NCBI GenBank assembly: GCA_021802745.1
Contig: JAJZRK010000071.1
Coordinates: forward strand, 1 to 14,136
Source: a bacterium
Lineage (GTDB): Bacteria; Gemmatimonadota; Gemmatimonadetes; Gemmatimonadales; Gemmatimonadaceae
Direction of reading: 5' to 3'
Length of the DNA: 14,136 bases
Shown here piece by piece: positions 6,941 to 14,136 of the stretch (positions are counted from its first letter, which is position 1; the number at the start of each line of letters is the position of its first letter). The position numbers and the translations under genes were made by a program. The notes beneath the pieces are model-generated. The model saw only the letters and a program-made list of their open reading frames with translations, made no database searches and was not told the DNA's origin.

Positions 6941-8310
6941 TCGAACAGGTGCTGACCCGCGGCGAGATCGCGGTCATTGGGCTGGGCCGCAGCGGCATCG
7001 CTGTCGCCCGGCTCCTCGCGCGTGAAGGGGGGCGTGTGTACGCCTCCGACGCGGGCGGCGGTGACGCCGTGGCGCAGGCCGCCGCGGCACTGCGGTCCGA
7101 AGGCATTGCCGCCGATGCTGGGGCGCACGATCTCGCGCGCATTCGAGCCGCGGCCCTGGTGGTGGCGAGCCCGGGCGTGCCGCCGCTGGCGCCGCCGCTC
7201 GCCGCCGCGCGCGACGCCGGCGTCCCGGTGGTGGGCGAGGTCGAGGTGGCGCTGCATGCGCTGCGCGGCGTGCCGTACATCGCCATCACGGGGACGAACG
7301 GCAAGAGCACGGTGACGGCGCTGGCGGCGCTCCTGTTGCAGGCGCTCGGCTACCGCGCCGTGGCCGCCGGCAACATCGGGCGCGCGCTGAGCGACGTCGC
7401 CCTGTCGGGCGAGCGTCCCGACTGGATTGCGCTCGAGGTCTCGTCGTTCCAGTTGCACGACACGCCGAGCCTGCGCCCGGCCGTCGGCGTGCTGACGAAC
7501 CTGAGCCCCGACCACCTCGACCGCTACGCGACGGTGCAGCAGTACTACGCCGACAAGGCCTTGCTGTACCGCAATGCCACGCCGGCGTCACGCTGGGTCG
7601 TGAACGCCGACGATCCGCTGGCCCGCGCACTCGGCATGGGGCATCCCGGCACCCGCTGGGCCTTCTCGCGGCTCGATACCTTTGCCGCGGCGCACTACGA
7701 CGGCGCGCGCGATGCGCTGATGCTCTTCAAGGAGCCGCTCATCTGGCGGCACGCGCTGCCGCTGCTCGGGTGGCACAACGTGGAGAACGTTCTCGCCGCC
7801 CTGCTCGCCGTCATGGTGGCCGATCCGGCGCACCAGGCCGACAGCGCGCGCGCCGCGCTCGCCGCCGCGGTGCAGGGGTTCCGCGGCCTGCCGCATCGCC
7901 TCGAGGTGGTGGCCGAGGGGCGCGGCGTGCGGTGGATCAACGACTCGAAGGCGACCAACGTGTCGTCGGCGCGCGTGGCCCTCGAGGCCATGGACCGGCC
8001 GACGGTGGTGCTGCTCGGCGGCAAGCACAAGGGCGAGCCGTACACGGCCCTGCTCGCGCCGCTGAAGGCGCACGCGAAGCTGGTGATCGCGTACGGCGAG
8101 GCTGAACCGCTGATTGTGGGCGACTTGCAGGGGCACGTGCCCATCGAACGGGGCGGATCGTCCTTTGAGGACGTCATGCAGCGCGCGCGCGCGGCGGCCT
8201 CGCCGGGCGACGCGGTGTTGCTTGCCCCTGCCTGTTCGAGTTTCGACATGTTCACCAACTATGAGGCGCGCGGCGACGCGTTCCGCCAGCTGGCGCGGGC
8301 GGACGCGTGA
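6937..8310 (+). CDS. murD: UDP-MurNAc-L-alanine:D-glutamate ligase MurD
   Basis: Adds D-glutamate to UDP-MurNAc-L-Ala in the cytoplasm using ATP. The 457-residue protein (E. coli 438) begins with the Rossmann-like VIGLGRSGIAVARLLA, has the P-loop G119-T-N-G-K123-S-T, the LEVSSFQL motif, LTNLSPDHLDRY, K207 at the expected carbamylated-lysine site (ADKALLYRN), and the C-terminal GLPHRLEVV and INDSKATN motifs diagnostic of MurD. The GTG start overlaps the mraY stop as GTGA; earlier in-frame codons lie inside mraY. It ends in another GTGA overlap with ftsW, so coupling is expected on both sides. Confidence 0.97.
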   Translation: MIEQVLTRGEIAVIGLGRSGIAVARLLAREGGRVYASDAGGGDAVAQAAAALRSEGIAADAGAHDLARIRAAALVVASPGVPPLAPPLAAARDAGVPVVGEVEVALHALRGVPYIAITGTNGKSTVTALAALLLQALGYRAVAAGNIGRALSDVALSGERPDWIALEVSSFQLHDTPSLRPAVGVLTNLSPDHLDRYATVQQYYADKALLYRNATPASRWVVNADDPLARALGMGHPGTRWAFSRLDTFAAAHYDGARDALMLFKEPLIWRHALPLLGWHNVENVLAALLAVMVADPAHQADSARAALAAAVQGFRGLPHRLEVVAEGRGVRWINDSKATNVSSARVALEAMDRPTVVLLGGKHKGEPYTALLAPLKAHAKLVIAYGEAEPLIVGDLQGHVPIERGGSSFEDVMQRARAAASPGDAVLLAPACSSFDMFTNYEARGDAFRQLARADA

Positions 8311-9512
8311 GCGCGGCCGCCACGTCGCGCGCCCCGTCGGCGAGCGCATCCCGCGAGCGCTGGCGCACGAGCGTCGAGGCGCGAGCGCTCATCATGTGCA
8401 CGGCCGCGCTGCTGGCCTTCGGCCTCGCCACGCTGTACAGCGCGAGCGCGATGCTCGCCCTCCAGTCGGGCTTCGCGAGCACGCACTTTCTCACGCGCCA
8501 GCTCGCCGGCATCGGGGTGGGCACCGTGCTGTTCATGCTGGCGGCCAAGCAGGACGCCGAATGGTGGCGCGGCGTCGCGTGGCCGCTGATGCTCGGCGCG
8601 CTCGTCCTCATGGCGTTGTGCGTCCTGCCGTTCACGCGCAGCATCGCGCCGCCGATTCACGGCTCGCGCCGGTTCCTGTTCGGCGGCTCCATCCAGCCGT
8701 CAGAGTACGCCAAGCTTGCCGTCATCGTCTGGACGGCCATGCTGACGGTCAAGAAGGCGGATCAGCTGCGGCGGCTCACCAAGGGACTGCTCCCCATCCT
8801 GCTCGTGGTCGGCGCGCTCGCCGTGCTCGCCGCGCTTGAACCCGACCTGTCGGTGGCCGTCTACTACGTGCTGCTGATGGGCGTCATCCTGTTTGCCGGG
8901 GGCGTGCGCGTCGGCCACTTCGTGTTTCTCGGCCTCATCTCCGTGCCCGTGCTGTGGAGCCAGGTGCAGCGGCTGCAGTACGTGCTCGAGCGACTGCTCG
9001 GCTTCACCGAAGCCGGGGCCGTGCATCGCGAGGTCAACTTCCAGCTGCAACAGTCGCTCATTGCGGTGGGCTCCGGCGGACTGTTCGGCGTCGGATACGG
9101 CGAGGGACGCCAGCAGTACGGCTTCCTCCCGCTGCCGTACAATGATTTCATCGGCGGCAACATCGGCGAGGAGTGGGGCTTCATTGGCCTCACCGGCGTG
9201 ACGCTGCTCTTCGCCGCGTACTGCTGGCTCGGCTTTCGCATCGCGGCACAGGCGCGGACGCCGTTCCAGCGCCTGCTGGCCATCGGCGTGACGTTTACGA
9301 TGGTAACGACGGCGTACCTGCATCTCGGTGTCGCCATCGGTCTGCTTCCCACCACGGGGCTGACGCTGCCGTTCATCTCGTACGGCCGCTCCAACCTGCT
9401 GCTCTCGCTGCTGATGACGGGCATCCTCGTGAACATCGGCAGCGCAAAGGAGCGGGTGTACGGCGAGGCGGCCACCGACCCCATGCGGGCCGCGCCGGGG
9501 ATGGCGGGGTGA
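8307..9512 (+). CDS. ftsW: Septal peptidoglycan glycosyltransferase FtsW (SEDS family)
   Basis: SEDS proteins polymerise lipid II into glycan strands; FtsW does so at the septum with its cognate class B PBP, here ftsI. The 401-residue protein has a ~30-residue Ala/Ser/Arg-rich cytoplasmic tail followed by about ten membrane segments. Motifs include GSRRFLFGGSIQPSEYAKLA, LEPDLSVAV, the LIAVGSGGLFGVGYGEG loop, and GLLPTTGLTLPFISYGRSNL near the end. D280, in PYNDFIGGNIGEE, sits where the essential aspartate is found (EAHTDFIF in E. coli FtsW), but the residues before it differ. Location between murD and murG favours FtsW over the elongation paralogue RodA. The GTG start at 8307 is chosen from the GTGA overlap with murD; only a weak GGCGGA-like patch lies upstream. 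Confidence 0.95.
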   Translation: MSAAATSRAPSASASRERWRTSVEARALIMCTAALLAFGLATLYSASAMLALQSGFASTHFLTRQLAGIGVGTVLFMLAAKQDAEWWRGVAWPLMLGALVLMALCVLPFTRSIAPPIHGSRRFLFGGSIQPSEYAKLAVIVWTAMLTVKKADQLRRLTKGLLPILLVVGALAVLAALEPDLSVAVYYVLLMGVILFAGGVRVGHFVFLGLISVPVLWSQVQRLQYVLERLLGFTEAGAVHREVNFQLQQSLIAVGSGGLFGVGYGEGRQQYGFLPLPYNDFIGGNIGEEWGFIGLTGVTLLFAAYCWLGFRIAAQARTPFQRLLAIGVTFTMVTTAYLHLGVAIGLLPTTGLTLPFISYGRSNLLLSLLMTGILVNIGSAKERVYGEAATDPMRAAPGMAG

Positions 9513-10615
9513 CCCGCGTCTGGTTTGCCGGCGGCGGCACGGGCGGGCATCTGTATCCTGCGCTCGCCATCGCGCGCGCCCTCGTGCGCGAGCGTCCCGA
9601 TGTGCGGCCGCACTTCATCGGCGCCCGGCGCGGCATCGAGCGCGACGTTCTTCCTGCCACGGAATTTTCGCACACACTGCTCGACCTGCATCCGCTCTAC
9701 CGGCCGCAGGTCTGGAAGAACTGGCGCACGCTGCGCGGCGCCCTCGGCGCGTGGCGCGCGCTCGGACGGCTTTGGCGTGAGGCGCCGCCTCGCATGGTCG
9801 TCGGCACCGGCGGGTACGCGTCGGGATTGACGATGTTGTTCGGCTGGCGGCGCGGCGTGCCGGTGGTGCAGCACATGGGGGACGCCTACCCTGGCATCAC
9901 GGCGCGCCTGAGCGCGCGCTTCACGACCGAGGCGTACCTCGGCTTCCCGGAGGCGGCGCAGTCGCTGCCGCAGGGGCGTTGCCAGTATCTGGATACCGGC
10001 AACCCCATCGCGCCGCCGCCCGACATTCATCCGGATGGACGGATGGCCCGTGAACGCTGGGGCTTTCCGGCAAGCGCTCGCGTGCTGCTCGTCTTTGGTG
10101 GAAGCCAGGGCGCCCGGGCGCTCAACCGGGTGATGGCGGCGTGGCTGGATGCGGGCATTCCACAGGACCTCTGCGTCATCTGGGCCACGGGGAAGGCGCA
10201 GTACGACGCGCTGCACCAGCATGACCGCCCCGACGTTCGCATCGTCCCGTATCTCGACCCCATCGCCGAGGCGTACGCGGCCGCGGACGTCGCACTCGCC
10301 CGCGGCGGGATGATGAGCACCAGCGAGCTCGCGGCGTGGGGCCTGCCCATGATCATCGTGCCGCTGCCCTCGTCGGCCGCCGACCATCAGGCGAAGAACG
10401 CCGAGGTCCTGGCGCGCGCAGGCGCCGCGATGCACCTGCCGCAGGCCGAGCTGACGGCGGAACGGCTCGATGCCGCCGTGCGCGGGTTGCTCAACGATCC
10501 TTCGCGGCTGCGCGCGATGTCCGATGCCGCGCGCGCGCGCGGCCGGCCGCGCGCGGCGGAGGAGATTGCGCACCGCATCACGCTACTGCTCGGCCCACCG
10601 CCCGAGGCGCGATAG
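9509..10615 (+). CDS. murG: UDP-GlcNAc:lipid I N-acetylglucosaminyltransferase MurG (lipid II synthase)
   Basis: A peripheral membrane GT-B enzyme that adds GlcNAc to lipid I. The 368-residue protein (usual ~355) has the N-terminal glycine loop G8-G-G-T-G-G-H14 followed by LYPALAIA, VVGTGGYASG, the second-domain G197-G-S-Q-G201-A loop, and the donor-binding region ending in STSE273LAAWG and PLPSSAADHQAKNA. Two departures stand out. The usual HEQN-xx-G loop reads Q121-H-M-G-D-A-Y-P-G129, lacking the EQN triad, and the common RAGA before the T-SE motif reads RGGM. The N-terminal loop, donor-site glutamate and length argue that the enzyme is still active. The GTG start overlaps the ftsW stop as GTGA; the gene ends 3 nt before murC. 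Confidence 0.95.
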   Translation: MTRVWFAGGGTGGHLYPALAIARALVRERPDVRPHFIGARRGIERDVLPATEFSHTLLDLHPLYRPQVWKNWRTLRGALGAWRALGRLWREAPPRMVVGTGGYASGLTMLFGWRRGVPVVQHMGDAYPGITARLSARFTTEAYLGFPEAAQSLPQGRCQYLDTGNPIAPPPDIHPDGRMARERWGFPASARVLLVFGGSQGARALNRVMAAWLDAGIPQDLCVIWATGKAQYDALHQHDRPDVRIVPYLDPIAEAYAAADVALARGGMMSTSELAAWGLPMIIVPLPSSAADHQAKNAEVLARAGAAMHLPQAELTAERLDAAVRGLLNDPSRLRAMSDAARARGRPRAAEEIAHRITLLLGPPPEAR

Positions 10616-10618
10616 CCC

Positions 10619-11995
10619 ATGGCCCTCATTGACCGCACGGACAAACGTCCCGTTCACTTCATCGGTGTGGCCGGTGCGGGCATGAGCGCGCTCGCTGAAC
10701 TGCTGGTGCGCCGCGGGATGCGCGTCACGGGGTGTGACCAGAATGCTTCGGGCGCCGGCGACCTCGAACAGGTGGGCGTGCGCGTGCAGCAGGGGCACGA
10801 CCCGGCGCACCTGGCCGGTGTGCGCGCGGCGGTCTACACGAGCGCGATGCCCAGGGAGCATCCGGAGCTGGTTCGCGCGCGCGAACTCGGCGTGCCGCTG
10901 GTGCGGCGCGCCGAGGCGCTGGCCGAGTGCTGCGCGGGCGGCACGCTCATCGGCATCGCCGGCACGCACGGCAAGAGCACTACGACGGTGATGACCACCG
11001 AGGTGCTTGCGGCGGCGGGGCTCTCGCCGACGGGCGTCGTCGGCGCCCGCGTGACGGCGTGGGGCGGCAACCTCAAGTACGGCGGCGAGACGGCGTTCGT
11101 CGTCGAGGCCGACGAGTACGACCGCTCGTTCCTCGCGCTGTGGCCGCAGGTGGCCGTCGTGACGAATGTCGAGGCCGATCATCTCGACATCTACGCCGAC
11201 CTCGACGACATCATGCGCACCTTCGCCGAGTTCGTGGGGCGGGCGCGATGGGTCGTGCTCTGCGCCGACGACCCGGGGGCCAATGCGCTGCCGACACCGG
11301 CAACGGCCGAGGTCATCCGCTACGGGATCACCAGCCCCGATGCGCGGCTGCGCGCCGTGAACCTGCGCGCGGTGGACGGCGGCACGGCCTTCGACGTCGA
11401 GTTCGACGGAAAGCCGCTCGGCGACGTGGTGCTCGCGCTTCCCGGCGAGCACAACGTGCGCAACGCGCTGGCGGCACTCGCGGTTGGCATTGGCACCTAT
11501 GGGCTCAAGGTCGCGCAGATGGCGCCGGGGCTGGCGACGCTTGCCGGCGCCGAGCGTCGGTTCCAGCGCCTGGGTTCCGTGCGGGGCGTGGAGCTCATTG
11601 ACGACTATGCGCATCATCCCACGGAGATTCGTGCCACGCTGGCCGCGGCGCGCGAGGCCTTTGCCGGGCGCCGCCTGGTGGCCTGCTTCCAGCCGCACCT
11701 GTTCAGCCGGACGCGCGACTTCGCGCGCGAGTTCGGCGAGGCGCTTGCGGCCGCCGACGCGCTCTTCCTCTGCGACATCTACCCGGCGCGCGAACAGCCG
11801 ATGCCGGGGGTGACGTCGCAGCTGATCGCGGACCACGCGGCGATGGCGGGGCATGCGCCTACCTGGATGGGTCCGCGCAGCGAGGCGGCCGAGGCGATGG
11901 CGCGGTTCGTCCAGGCGGGCGACGTGGTGATCACCATCGGGGCGGGGGACATTGCCAGGACTGGCCCGGAACTCGAGCAGTTGTTGTCTCGGTAA
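10619..11995 (+). CDS. murC: UDP-N-acetylmuramate:L-alanine ligase MurC
   Basis: The first amino acid-adding enzyme of the muropeptide pathway; cytoplasmic and ATP-dependent. The 458-residue protein begins with the UDP-binding loop G16-V-A-G-A-G-M-S23 (GVAGAGMS), then the P-loop GTHGK119ST, whose histidine is the MurC/Mpl variant, EADEYDRSFL, TNVEADHLDIY, D328-D-Y-A-H-H-P334 and CFQPHLFSRT. Length and the position after murG favour MurC over Mpl. The ATG at 10619 follows the murG stop by 3 nt, with a weak GAGG-containing patch upstream. It is the last gene of the tightly packed block; no murB follows, although UDP-MurNAc must be made by a MurB somewhere in the genome. Confidence 0.97.
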   Translation: MALIDRTDKRPVHFIGVAGAGMSALAELLVRRGMRVTGCDQNASGAGDLEQVGVRVQQGHDPAHLAGVRAAVYTSAMPREHPELVRARELGVPLVRRAEALAECCAGGTLIGIAGTHGKSTTTVMTTEVLAAAGLSPTGVVGARVTAWGGNLKYGGETAFVVEADEYDRSFLALWPQVAVVTNVEADHLDIYADLDDIMRTFAEFVGRARWVVLCADDPGANALPTPATAEVIRYGITSPDARLRAVNLRAVDGGTAFDVEFDGKPLGDVVLALPGEHNVRNALAALAVGIGTYGLKVAQMAPGLATLAGAERRFQRLGSVRGVELIDDYAHHPTEIRATLAAAREAFAGRRLVACFQPHLFSRTRDFAREFGEALAAADALFLCDIYPAREQPMPGVTSQLIADHAAMAGHAPTWMGPRSEAAEAMARFVQAGDVVITIGAGDIARTGPELEQLLSR

Positions 11996-12011
11996 GGTCG
12001 GGAACTGATAC

Positions 12012-12118
12012 CACGAAGTGTGAAGGGGCACGAAGGGCCACGAAGGGGGCACGGTAGAGTGGCGGGGCACGCCCCTACTGACCGCTCGCCTTCGCGCCCT
12101 TCGCGCCCTTCGCCCTTT
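12012..12118 (+). repeat. Imperfect inverted repeat of short tandem units
   Basis: The left arm carries CACGAAG at 12012-12018, 12029-12035 and 12039-12045, in a roughly 10-nt GAAGGGSCAC periodicity. The right arm carries CTTCGCG at 12090-12096 and 12099-12105, then CTTCGCC at 12108-12114, with a 9-nt period. The arms are complementary apart from A/C mismatches and one-base shifts. The centre contains GGGG (12064-12067) opposite CCCC (12072-12075). No T run follows the right arm, so a classical intrinsic terminator is unlikely. Its appearance is that of a dispersed intergenic repeat; copy number elsewhere is unknown. Confidence 0.65.
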
Positions 12119-12144
12119 CTGGTAGAAGTTGCCGTCTGTTTCCG

Positions 12145-12161
12145 CGAGCCTGCCCGGCTCG
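12145..12161 (+). other. Small hairpin in the ftsQ leader
   Basis: CGAGCC (12145-12150) pairs perfectly with GGCTCG (12156-12161) around a 5-nt loop, ending 12 nt before the ATG at 12174. It sits where a ribosome binding site would be expected, and no SD-like purine run is visible there. A role in limiting ftsQ translation is possible but unproven; a chance hairpin in GC-rich DNA is equally plausible. Confidence 0.35.
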
Positions 12162-12173
12162 TCTATAGATGTC

Positions 12174-12884
12174 ATGGACAAACCCGCCCCGACGCCCTCG
12201 CGGTTCCGCGTGTATGCGCGGCGCGCCCTGCTCATCTCAGGGGCGCTGGCGGTAGTCGTCCTGCCGTTCGCCGTGCGCGAAGGGGCCCGCCACATGGCCT
12301 TCTTCCGCGCCCGCAAGGTGGAAATCGAGGGGGCGCGTTACATCGCTCCCGATGAGATCGTATCGCGGATGAAGGTGGACACCGCGGCGTCCATCTGGGA
12401 CGACGCGGATGTCTGGGAACGGCGAATCGCGACGCAACCGCAGGTGCGCGAGGTGCGCATTTCGCGGCGGCTGCCCGGAACGCTGGTGGTGCACATCACC
12501 GAAGTGCCGCCGGTGGCGTTCGTGGCGGGCGGGGCGGGGCTGACGCCGTACGACGCGTCGGGTCGTCCGCTGCCGATTGACCCGACCGCCGTGGATCTCG
12601 ATCTCCCCGTCGTGCCGACGCGCGACGTGGCGGCGCTGCGGCTGCTCGGCGACGTGCGCGACGCCATACCGCAGCTGTACGCCCGCATCAGCGACGTGCG
12701 CCGCCTGCCGCGCGGCGAACTGTCGCTGCAGGTGGACTCACTCAACGTACTCGGCGCCCGCGACCTCACCGCGGCGCGCCTGTCGGACATCCTGCCGGTC
12801 GAACGCGACCTCGCGCGCCGTGGGCGCCGCGCGGTCGAGCTCGACTTGCGCTACCGTGACCAGGTCATCGCCAGACTCCCATGA
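12174..12884 (+). CDS. ftsQ: Cell division protein FtsQ (DivIB), bitopic POTRA protein
   Basis: FtsQ links early and late divisome proteins and recruits FtsL/FtsB on the outer face of the inner membrane. The 236-residue protein has a short basic cytoplasmic tail, one membrane segment at about residues 18-34 (ALLISGALAVVVLPFAV), and a POTRA domain at about 44-112. The POTRA domain has the family pattern FRARKVEIEGARYIAPDEI and QVREVRISRRLPGTLVVHITE followed by PPVAF. The FtsQ beta domain fills the rest. The ATG at 12174 gives a normal tail length. An in-frame TTG at 12129 would add 15 residues and has no better SD. The stop overlaps ftsA as ATGA. Any promoter for ftsQA would have to lie in the upstream gap or within murC; I cannot point to one. 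Confidence 0.9.
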   Translation: MDKPAPTPSRFRVYARRALLISGALAVVVLPFAVREGARHMAFFRARKVEIEGARYIAPDEIVSRMKVDTAASIWDDADVWERRIATQPQVREVRISRRLPGTLVVHITEVPPVAFVAGGAGLTPYDASGRPLPIDPTAVDLDLPVVPTRDVAALRLLGDVRDAIPQLYARISDVRRLPRGELSLQVDSLNVLGARDLTAARLSDILPVERDLARRGRRAVELDLRYRDQVIARLP

Positions 12885-14136
12885 ACCTCGACCGCCTCGT
12901 CGCCGGACTCGACATCGGCTCGGCCAAGACCACCGCGATCATTGCGGAAGTCGTGGGCGACCTGCCCAAGCATCCCACGGTCAACATCCTCGGCGTCGGC
13001 CAGGCGCGCACCACCGGCATGCGTCGCGGCGTGGTGGCCGACATCGAGGAAACGACGCGCTGCATCAACAAGGCGCTCGCCGACGCCGAGCAGATGGCGG
13101 GGGCGAAGGTGGAGAGCGTCTTCTGCGGCATCGCCGGCGAGCATGTGCAAGCGGTGACGAGCAAGGGGATCGCGAGCGTCACCGGCGCCGAGATCTCGCG
13201 CAGCGACGTCGAGCGCGCCAATGCCGTGGCCCGCGCGCAGCCCATCGCGCAGGACCGCGAGCTGATTCACGCGATTCCGCAGGAATACACGGTGGACAAG
13301 AACCTCGGCATCCGCGATCCCATCGGGATGATCGGGACGCGGCTCGAGACCGAGATGTACCTCGTGACGATCGGGTCATCGCCAGCGATGAACCTGCGAA
13401 AGAGCGTCGAGCGGGCGGGGTACCGGGTGCAGGAACTCGTGCTCGAGCCGCTGGCGGCGGCGCTGAGCGTGCTGACCGAGGACGAAAAGGAACTGGGCGT
13501 GGCGCTCGTCGAGGTTGGCGCGGGCACCACCGACCTCGCGGTCTTCCACGAAGGGAAGATCCGGCACCTCGGCACCATCGGGTACGGCGGCAACAACGTG
13601 TCGAGCGACATCGTGCACGGGCTGGGCGTGACGCAGACCGACGCCGAGCGACTCAAGGAAGCCTATGGCTGTGCGTACGAGCCCATGGTGCAGCACGGCG
13701 AGATCATTCGCCTGCCGAGCACGGTGGCGCAGGGCGACCGCCAGATCCCGCGCGAACTGCTGGCGCACATCATCCACCAGCGCACGAGCGAGATCTACGA
13801 GCTGGCGGTGCGGGACATCGAAGATGCCGGCTTCCTGAAGCGGCTCGCGGCTGGCGTGGTGGTGACCGGCGGCGTGGGGGCGATGCCCGGGATGGCGGAA
13901 CTGGCGAGCGAGGTGTTCGGCATCGGGGCGCGCATCGGGCTACCGGGCGAGTTCCTCGGCGGGCTGGCCGACAGCGTGCAGGCGCCGCGCTACGCCACGG
14001 CGGTGGGGCTGGTGCAGTACGCTGCCGGGCGCGTGGCGCAGGGGCAGATATCGGGGAAGGGGAAGCGGCTCAGCATGAGCGACGCGGCGCCGACGTTTGC
14101 GGGGTTGGCGGGGAGGTTCAAGACCTACCTGCAGGA
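12881..14136 (+). CDS. ftsA: Cell division protein FtsA, actin-like FtsZ membrane anchor (3' end cut by window)
   Basis: FtsA is an actin-fold ATPase that tethers FtsZ to the membrane and signals to the divisome. 418 codons are visible with no stop. Features in order are phosphate-1 AGLDIGSAKTTAIIAE (about 8-23), the FtsA-specific 1C domain (about 83-165, from KVESVFCGIAGEHV), phosphate-2 VE211VGAGTTD218, and the adenosine loop T329-G-G-V-G333. After a Gly/Lys-rich linker comes the start of a C-terminal amphipathic helix (GRFKTYLQ), the usual membrane-targeting sequence. FtsA is normally about 410-420 residues, so only a few residues should be missing. The phosphate-2 motif has Glu and Ala where Asp and Gly are usual (DIGGGT). 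The ATG overlaps the ftsQ stop as ATGA. Confidence 0.95.
   Translation, partial: MNLDRLVAGLDIGSAKTTAIIAEVVGDLPKHPTVNILGVGQARTTGMRRGVVADIEETTRCINKALADAEQMAGAKVESVFCGIAGEHVQAVTSKGIASVTGAEISRSDVERANAVARAQPIAQDRELIHAIPQEYTVDKNLGIRDPIGMIGTRLETEMYLVTIGSSPAMNLRKSVERAGYRVQELVLEPLAAALSVLTEDEKELGVALVEVGAGTTDLAVFHEGKIRHLGTIGYGGNNVSSDIVHGLGVTQTDAERLKEAYGCAYEPMVQHGEIIRLPSTVAQGDRQIPRELLAHIIHQRTSEIYELAVRDIEDAGFLKRLAAGVVVTGGVGAMPGMAELASEVFGIGARIGLPGEFLGGLADSVQAPRYATAVGLVQYAAGRVAQGQISGKGKRLSMSDAAPTFAGLAGRFKTYLQ

Larger units (their letters stand above)
11996..12173 (+). other. murC-ftsQ intergenic gap without a gene; usual murB/ddl position
   Basis: This is the only gap of note in the cluster. I see no credible coding frame, no tRNA-like structure and no convincing promoter. 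It holds an imperfect inverted repeat made of short tandem units (about 12012-12118) with a small hairpin in its centre, and a 6-bp hairpin just before the ftsQ start. Many dcw clusters carry murB and ddl here; their absence is visible, the history is not. Confidence 0.7.

Noticed and set aside
8864..10573. Minus-strand open frame of 569 codons opposite ftsW-murG
   Set aside because: Antisense to two certain genes, with no family features.
12012..12120. Intrinsic terminator after murC
   Set aside because: The inverted repeat arms are long and mismatched, the loop region is large, and no T run follows the right arm.
12129..12169. Possible promoter with TTGCCG at 12129 and TATAGA at 12164
   Set aside because: The spacing of 29 nt is far too long for a sigma-70 type promoter, and transcription would start at the ftsQ ATG.
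10583..12316. Minus-strand open frame of 577 codons crossing the murC-ftsQ gap
   Set aside because: Although it spans the intergenic region, most of it is antisense to murC and ftsQ, and the gap portion is only the repeat translated; no domain is visible.
1..14136. CRISPR array, transposase, toxin-antitoxin or defence system
   Set aside because: No regularly spaced repeats with unique spacers and no such proteins are present; the coding content is entirely dcw genes.

Overview
The window is a compact, all-plus-strand division and cell wall (dcw) cluster from a very GC-rich bacterium. The gene order is the classical one: rsmH (5' part missing) - ftsL - ftsI (penicillin-binding protein) - murE - murF - mraY - murD - ftsW - murG - murC - ftsQ - ftsA (cut by the right edge). 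The organism is probably a diderm of the Gemmatimonadota type. That rests on the extreme GC content, the meso-diaminopimelate motif in MurE, the FtsQ/FtsL/FtsA set, an FtsI with a C-terminal PASTA domain, and unusual MurG and FtsW motif variants. It is an inference from recalled family character, not from a search.

Region 1-200 is odd. It carries long G tracts and a near-perfect 24-bp hairpin built from short CGTCTGCCGT/ACGGCAGACGG-like units. RsmH homology starts abruptly right after it (about 197). The first ~130 residues of RsmH, with the main SAM-binding motifs, are not encoded in any forward frame of this stretch. This is either an insertion into rsmH, a truncated gene, or an assembly problem.

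Region 729-11995 is nine genes packed almost without spacing. Five junctions overlap (four GTGA or TGATG, one of 17 nt) and the other gaps are 1-3 nt, so one long mRNA with translational coupling is likely. Together they make the cytoplasmic muropeptide precursor (MurC, MurD, MurE, MurF), transfer it to lipid (MraY), add GlcNAc (MurG), and polymerise and crosslink it at the septum (FtsW with the FtsI-type PBP, helped by FtsL).

Region 11996-12173 is the only real intergenic gap. It sits where many dcw clusters carry murB and ddl; here there is no gene, only an imperfect inverted repeat of short tandem units. After it come ftsQ and ftsA, joined by an ATGA overlap. ftsZ would be expected just beyond the right edge.

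I found no RNA gene, CRISPR array, transposase or hidden non-housekeeping system. The parts worth a second look are the rsmH junction, the two palindromic repeat regions, the absent murB/ddl, and a few motif departures in MurG, FtsW and FtsA.
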